DNA of 64,000 nt from positions 1 through 64,000 of the forward strand of contig RCAB01000205.1 of NCBI GenBank assembly GCA_003640385.1, in the 5' to 3' direction. Within the stretch, counting starts at the first letter, position 1. Each line of letters begins with the position of its first letter. Below the pieces are notes generated by a model. That model worked only from the letters and a program-made list of their open reading frames with translations. It did not search any database and was not told the origin of the DNA. Positions 57,981 through 64,000 of this stretch are shown here, one piece after another. The DNA is from Setaria digitata. Lineage: Eukaryota; Nematoda; Chromadorea; Rhabditida; Setariidae. A program made the translations under genes and the position numbers.

Positions 57981-60900
57981 TTAGCCTAGGCCAACATCTA
58001 ATATCATCATAATTATGAAACCAACGATTGCACTTAATGATGCCAATCGTCCATTACCATTCCGCTGTGCTTCTGGAATAATATCATCCAGAACAACATA
58101 AATCATTGCACCTGCGGCAAAACTTAATGCATAAGGCAAAACCGGTTCCATTAAGATCACGGCAGCTGAACCAGCTAATGCTGCTATTGGTTCCACCATT
58201 CCTGAAGAAAAAAGATTTTGAAGAACTCATCACTTAATAGGCAGATTTATGTTCAAATGCAAGGTTGTTACTTTCTGATTATTATTATTAGTAATCACCC
58301 CATAACGATGGAAATTACACTTCCCTTATCGAAAGTCTGTCGAAACTAGAAAGCACTTTGTTAGGAAAAAAATGAGGGAACAAATATAATGGAATATGCA
58401 AGTTCACCGCTAATATGTCGAAAGGAAAAAAAGAAATGTAAATAAAATTAAAATAAATCAGGATATATAAGTTTTACTAGGGCCATCCTAAAATGCAATT
58501 GCATTGGACATTAATTGCATTGAATATTAATTTGTTTTAAGAAAAAATATTTCAAAATTCTTTCTGCAATAAAGAATTAACCTTTAACAATGGAAAAAGG
58601 AACTTGAAGAGATGAAGACTTGCAAAAAAAAAAAAAATCAGAACTAACCGGAAAGTTGCCCATAGAAGAAAGCTTTCATTTTTGTATGACCAAAAGCAGC
58701 AAGTGGAAGTGAAACAGCCAAACCTTCCGGAAAATTTTGCAAACCAATACCAAGTGCTAATGTAAAAGCTGACTCGAAGGTCGCTTTAGCTGTTTTCCCA
58801 ATTGAACCTGCAAATAAGGTTACAAATCCGATTAAAGAAATAAAACCTATAATCAAGAAAACTCCTAACACGATCAGCAGCGAAAATGTATGCCACTCGT
58901 AGACTTAAAAGTCCTTTCTAATCAATTATGATTCATAATTCGGCAGGAGAACCAAAGTTACAGTGAAATAAATCGAATAAAACCTAAAAACTTACCAAAT
59001 GCGACACCAACGGCTAAACCTTCTGGAATATTATGCACTGTAACAGCAATAATTAACAGAAGGATGCGTCGCCATGAGATTGATGTGATAAGTGCCTGTT
59101 CTTTATCAATTACTTGATTTCCATTCTCCGTTACTGTTACTGTTGTTGTTGCCGCATCTGAAGTACTGGCATCCGTATTGTCCGTAACACCTACCGCATC
59201 ATTCGATTCAAGCCCATGAACTCTTAAACGAAATAAAAACTTTACTTCACCAAAATTTGCACCGATTCTGTTTTTTTTTTTTCATTTAAAACATGCCAAT
59301 ATCATGCAAAAGGCATAAAAGAAGGAAGAAATGTTGAAAATGGTAACAGAAGCAAAATAGCACAGCACTTATTGGAAACGCTTCAATTTCCAAGAAAATA
59401 TGGGAGGATGAGAAATTCGAAAGCCATGCTTAACTATATCACTTTAACACGTATTAACTGGCAAACTCTGGTTTGAAGTTAAGGCTTATATCAGTGATTG
59501 AAAATCAGTGGTAGAAACTTTATTTCCGCAAAGCCTTATCATTTCCAACTCAAAATTATCGTATCACATACTTTCGAGATGTTTAAAATTGGCCCCTTGA
59601 AAGCGCTGCAGAGGTGTTTCAGTAAAGCTCTCACAGATATCGAAGCGGTATCCGCAAAGCTTGTTTAAATGTTTAAATGTAGTGTCATATCATACTAGAT
59701 TAACTACGATCAATATGAATCTGATCCATACTTTTTCAATTCCAATAAAAAGTACTTGTATATCGTATTATAAAGTGGCAATTCATAAGGTTAAAAAATA
59801 ATATAGAAGCATATAAGTTTGCTTCTTATGAAATTTCTTAAATTCTGAAATTTATAAAAAAAAGTCCTGACTCCAATTAACTTTCTTTTCATATCAATTT
59901 GATGCAGATTAAATATTTTGATTGCAAATTAAAGAGATGCTAAAAGAAAATGGTAATGAAAATAAAATCTATGTTTTAATAAATTTTAGTGTTAAATGCC
60001 AAATTGACATTGATCAGTATGTCGCAGATCAACAAAGATTAATTTTAGCTAGGAAAATGAAGGGAGAAATTGAAATGAAGTACCTTCAAATCTTACACAA
60101 GATCAAAGGAAAGCAAAGGAAATAGTTCTGTTGCCACAAAGCAAAAGGGAAAGGAAGAAGAAAGTTGCATAAGCAAGGCGAACTCCATTAAGCCAGACAG
60201 CTAATGGCGGACGGCCAAACCTATTTTTGGCAGCTCGCCGACGAATTATTTGATCGGTTGTTTTTGCAGGATCAGATCCATACCGTGCAATATTATCGTT
60301 CGCTTCCTTAAGTTTCACCATTGATACGCTTTCTTCGACGACCACATCTAGTGGTTTTGATGGTTTTGCTTCGACTATTCTTACATCTTCCTTCAACAGA
60401 TCGACCACTGATACTTCCGAAAACACACAGCTAAAATGAAGCCAGCAAATAATTACTTTTTATTTTGAAATTCAAAATTTTTCTCCCAGAAAAATCTGCT
60501 TTTTTTCAAAACTATTTGAAATAATTACAAAAAAAAAAGTTATAAAGTGTTGAAATTTTAGAAATTTCGATCCTCTTGAAAACCTGAGAATTGCTAAAAC
60601 AGCACATACTTTTAGTTTAGTGATGAGAAAAATGACATTTAAAAAGAGTGAACATTAATGGCGAAGAAAAGCTACAGGAAATTGCAATTTTTGTTCAATT
60701 GTTGTCGGTCTGATCTTATTTTAAAATTAATTGCCAGGCAACCACAATCTTTTCCCTTACCTTGGCATTATCCGATCAGCACCATAGACAAAACCTGCAC
60801 CAGCAGCAAAACCAACAGCGACCGGAAGAAATGCAAAAACTCCTAATTCAGCTTCCGATAATTCTATTGCCGGTGCTAACAGACTCCAGAAAGATGCCGC

Positions 60901-61536
60901 TGTCATAATTCCAGCAGCAAAACCCAAACTTATGTCTGCAAAACCAAAACTTCGATTTAAGTCATTTAACTTAATGTGTTTAACCAAACCATGGATTTTT
61001 AATTTACTGACGATTACTGTTCTTTTGGTAAACTTCTACCTTCAACTGAATGGATGCCGGATGAAAGTTATTTAGCTTCAAGTACCTCTTAATTGCCAAG
61101 ACATTATTGCACCTTAACTAAATCTACGTTAATTTAACCTTATTTGATTAATTCCATTTAACAGTAGCCATTTTTGTTGCAACATCTTCACAACTTCTTA
61201 ACCACTTAATTTACCAACTTCCAAACCGGTTAGCTAATATTACACATTTACGATTCATTGCCTTAACATTTTCCATTATTTAAATCAGACTTTTCCGCTC
61301 ACCAAAAAAAAGAAAAAAAAGCCAAATTTTGAAGAAAAAGAGAAAAAATTTGCTCTTAAAAGATGAAATGCCTTTTCGTCTAAAGTAAGAATTATAAAAT
61401 TTAATTTACACTCACCCAGTAACTTTTTACTTGATGGTGGTATAAAAAAAACAACAGCAGCACCAAGCGCAGTAACTCCCCATGTAAATAATGAGGCACA
61501 AAATGCTTGTGGTATGGTACTCCAACCTCGAATCAT
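57981..61536 (-). CDS. zipt-11: ZIP-family zinc transporter, ZIP11 (SLC39A11/GufA) type
   Basis: Six exons close to 370 residues: 61416-61536, 60761-60935, 60221-60430, 58996-59222, 58649-58807, 57981-58201. The start [20 protein letters not shown] matches the ZIP11 N-terminus and helix 1. Helix 2 follows ([20 protein letters not shown]). Exon 3 is a charged cytosolic loop with RRRAAKNR. Helices 4 and 5 carry the metal-site motifs [14 protein letters not shown] and [16 protein letters not shown], the second with Asn in place of His, as in the GufA subfamily. The end [14 protein letters not shown] plus a final hydrophobic helix also fits. Role: moves zinc (possibly copper) into the cytosol across the plasma, Golgi or nuclear membrane; direction and site are family knowledge. 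TTATCAG at 61558 is a likely trans-splice acceptor 22 bases before the ATG. Exon 3's donor was chosen by phase. Confidence 0.9.
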
Positions 61537-62502
61537 TTTCTTTTCAAACGGATCAAACTGATAATTAATTAGTTTATCTTTGGCTTTGTTAAAATTGCTG
61601 AAAACTTATAATTTAATTAAATTTATACTCAAATATTTGGATCAAAACAAAATTCGGCAAGTCTTTTAGAAATTCAAATTAATGTAATCAATCTCTTCAT
61701 ATATATAAAAGTTAGATTAAGCGTTTTTTTTTTTGGGTGACAGCAAAAATTAAAAGTATTCTCCAAACTATTAATTTCACGTGGTATAACACAAAATTAA
61801 TAAATAGGTATCAAGTAAAAAGAAACATAGAGAATTTTAATTGGCACGGGATGAAAAATGAAACTGACACTTTTTTTTAAGTATTAAAAAATGACCAAAA
61901 AAAAATTTCGATGATCCGTGAAAAATTTGCAGAAAGAATTTCATAGGTTTATGCATCATTAAGATTACTTAGGAAACTTAAATTTTCTTCACTTATCTCC
62001 CCCCCTTCCCCATCCCCCGAGATATCCCAGAAAAGCGAAAAAAAAAAAGTCAAAATAATCGAAAATTGTACGAGTCGTACGAACAGGATGAGAACATTAT
62101 GCAACACCTTCATATCTCGTCATTTTTGACTAAGTTTAGTAAACAATTTCTCAATTCAGTTCTAAAGTTTTATTTCGATTTCAGCGGATTGAGCTCGTTT
62201 GGAAGGCAAGTAAAATAAAATGATAGAAAACAACAGCAAAATAATGGAATAAATAATGGAATAATTGAAATTAAATAGAGCTCTTTGCTGATTGAGCTTA
62301 TAAAACTTTAAAACGATCGTAAATTGAAATTTGCAAAAAAAAAAAAAAAAAAAAAAGAAAAAAAACCCATGGAAAAATATTCCGGTACACAATCATTAAG
62401 GAAATTTTGTACAACTAATCAAGAAAACGTAATCTTCCTTCTTATCGCTTCCACTTCTAACATATCTTGAAGGAGAAATAAGTTGAAGTTGAAAGTAAAG
62501 GA

Positions 62503-63267
62503 AAGGTCACAGTACAGGAGGTCAACGGAATGTTACACTGACCTTCGCTCGCCATACATACATCCAGTGACCTTCCCGCTGCATCACATATGTCAAAATG
62601 ATAAATCATATTGTGAAGAGAATTAAATTATTGATTGAATATCTACAAATTCTTCGCTCTTAATTTCGAGAACAAAAGAAAAACAGTGCGAAAAATGCAA
62701 AAATTATTGCCCTTATTGAATTTTTAAATTTTTGAAATCTTTGCAATTGAAATATTTCAATGAAACGCTTAGCATTAACTATCAGAAAATAATTAACAAA
62801 TTAAAATTATATTAAGTGACTGATACACGTATTGTCATTAGTTCCACGTACGCGTCACCGATTATACGTGTTTTACTTCAGTAGTAATTTAATACTCACT
62901 AATATGATATGAAATTTAGCACAGTTATGGAATTAAACACAAAACATTTACTGAGATGTTTGAAAATTTCATACATCGGTGAAAAAAAAAAAAAAAAAAA
63001 AAAGGAGAAAGTTGTACTGTACCCTGTAAGTCCCGGTATTTTCCGGTCTTCCATCGTAATCCTAAAATTCGACTACTCGTCTTACACTTGCATCATTGTT
63101 CTAGGCCCAAAGAAATACCTTAGAAGGATAAATAAAATGCAAAAGCAACAGTGAAGAAGGGGGGGGGACGATAGTACGAGATATTATCAAATATTACACT
63201 GTTCTCTGTGGACCATACATACATATGAGACTGACCTTTACACTGCAAACATATATCAGACTGACCT
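62503..63267. promoter_or_regulatory. Cluster of nuclear-receptor half-sites (AGGTCA/TGACCT)
   Basis: Six exact half-sites occur within 765 bp: AAGGTCA at 62503 and AGGTCA at 62519 on the plus strand, and TGACCT at 62539, 62568, 63232 and 63262. Three of them have the extended AAAGGTCA form. A near match TGACTTT lies at 63293. Two of the sites sit in a partly repeated context containing CCATACATACAT followed by a TGACCTT word, at about 62552 and 63213. The cluster lies 1 to 1.7 kb upstream of the ZIP11-like start. Binding by a nuclear receptor is inference; the motifs are seen directly. Confidence 0.5.
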
Positions 63268-63719
63268 TTCTGCTCCAGAAAAAAAAGTTAAACTGACTTT
63301 CGGATTCCACTAAGTTGATAAATAAAGAAGCGAACTTATTGATTGAATGAATGAATTCAAAAAATTTTTTTTATTTCAAAAGCAAAAATAAGGAATGAAA
63401 TGGTAACAAAAATTGAATCATAAATTTTCAATTTTTTTTTTTTTGTTCTGATACAAATTTTAACAAAAGATAATTTTACATAGTGTGCTACAATAGAGCT
63501 TAAATGTTAAGCAGTACTGTATCAAACCAAATGTAATAGTAATATTTACTGTAATAATTGCATATCATTAGCGGTTATCTTATCAACACACAACCGCTAA
63601 TCAGTGTTTCGAGAAAAAGGACCTTAATCAGTTATTCTACGGATAATGATTAAATTAATAAAGAGATAAATAAATTAAGGAATAAAATAGATGAAATATA
63701 ACAATTTCAACAATGAATT

Positions 63720-63800
63720 CATTAATATAATTATTTCCATAATGAAGAACTTTAACGATATATATAAATAAATATATATATGGAAATAATTATATTAATG
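63720..63800. repeat. 21-bp perfect inverted repeat
   Basis: CATTAATATAATTATTTCCA plus T at 63720-63740 is the exact reverse complement of 63780-63800. The 39-base loop is itself AT-rich, with TATATATAAATA words. It could form a cruciform or RNA hairpin; no other terminal sequence marks it as a transposon. Confidence 0.9.
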
Positions 63801-64000
63801 TATATATATCAGAAAAATCAAAATTATTTCAAACTCAAAATTAAAATTAGAGTTTAAAACAATTTAAATATTTATATAATAGTTTTGATTTAAATACTAA
63901 AACTAACATTGCTTCCAAACATACATTTATTGCTCATATAAAAAATTGTCCAATAACGCACGAAATTTATGAAAAAAATTAAATTATCTAATTAAATAGC

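Larger units (their letters stand above)
61537..64000. other. Upstream region of the ZIP11-like gene
   Basis: No gene is recognised. The region holds T and A tracts (near 61730 and 62337), a C-rich patch at about 62000, the cluster of AGGTCA half-sites at 62503-63267, a G run near 63160, and a 21-bp hairpin at 63720-63800. The short plus frame 62909-63154 crosses an A20 run and is not supported. Confidence 0.6.

Overview
The window looks like a nuclear contig from a nematode, most likely a filarial-type parasite or close relative. It is very AT-rich and full of A/T homopolymers. Genes are split by introns of about 60 to 750 bp with TTTTCAG-like acceptors, and several start codons sit next to an unpaired splice acceptor, as expected for spliced-leader trans-splicing. 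The recognisable proteins are ordinary animal orthologues. Species cannot be fixed from the sequence. All gene models were built by hand by matching donor, acceptor and reading phase; most close exactly in phase.

Layout. 1-5.8 kb: no clear gene. 5.8-11.3 kb (-): an unrecognised, Ser/Thr/Asn-rich protein with a zinc-ribbon-like Cys cluster, 3' end unresolved. 11.3-14.8 kb: intergenic, with a hairpin and a 41-bp minisatellite. 14.8-19.6 kb (-): a GCNA/SprT-family protease. 21.6-25.4 kb (-): RTN4IP1-like quinone oxidoreductase. 26.7-27.7 kb (-): frataxin. 28.3-29.2 kb (+): a small unknown protein. 29.6-31.3 kb (-): mitochondrial ribosomal protein L13. 32.4-35.6 kb (-): SLC25A44-like mitochondrial carrier. 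36.2-40.1 kb (-): 26S proteasome ATPase RPT5. 42.5-42.8 kb (+): a possible tiny secreted or membrane peptide. 43.5-46.5 kb (+): a 372-residue unknown protein. 47.6-50.1 kb (-): mitochondrial ribosomal protein L24. 53.8-54.6 kb (+): UBE2D/LET-70 ubiquitin-conjugating enzyme. 58.0-61.5 kb (-): ZIP11-like zinc transporter. The last 2.5 kb, upstream of it, carries a cluster of nuclear-receptor half-sites.

Five of the twelve well-supported genes act in mitochondria (RTN4IP1, frataxin, mL13, SLC25A44, mL24). Four of them lie on the same strand between 21.5 and 35.6 kb, beside two ubiquitin-proteasome genes.

The assembly has a systematic defect. Each of the eight single N bases separates two nearly identical direct copies of 61 to 293 bp, which looks like unmerged contig or haplotype ends. 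Two of these false duplications copy pieces of coding exons. No complete mobile element, CRISPR array, tRNA or rRNA was seen.
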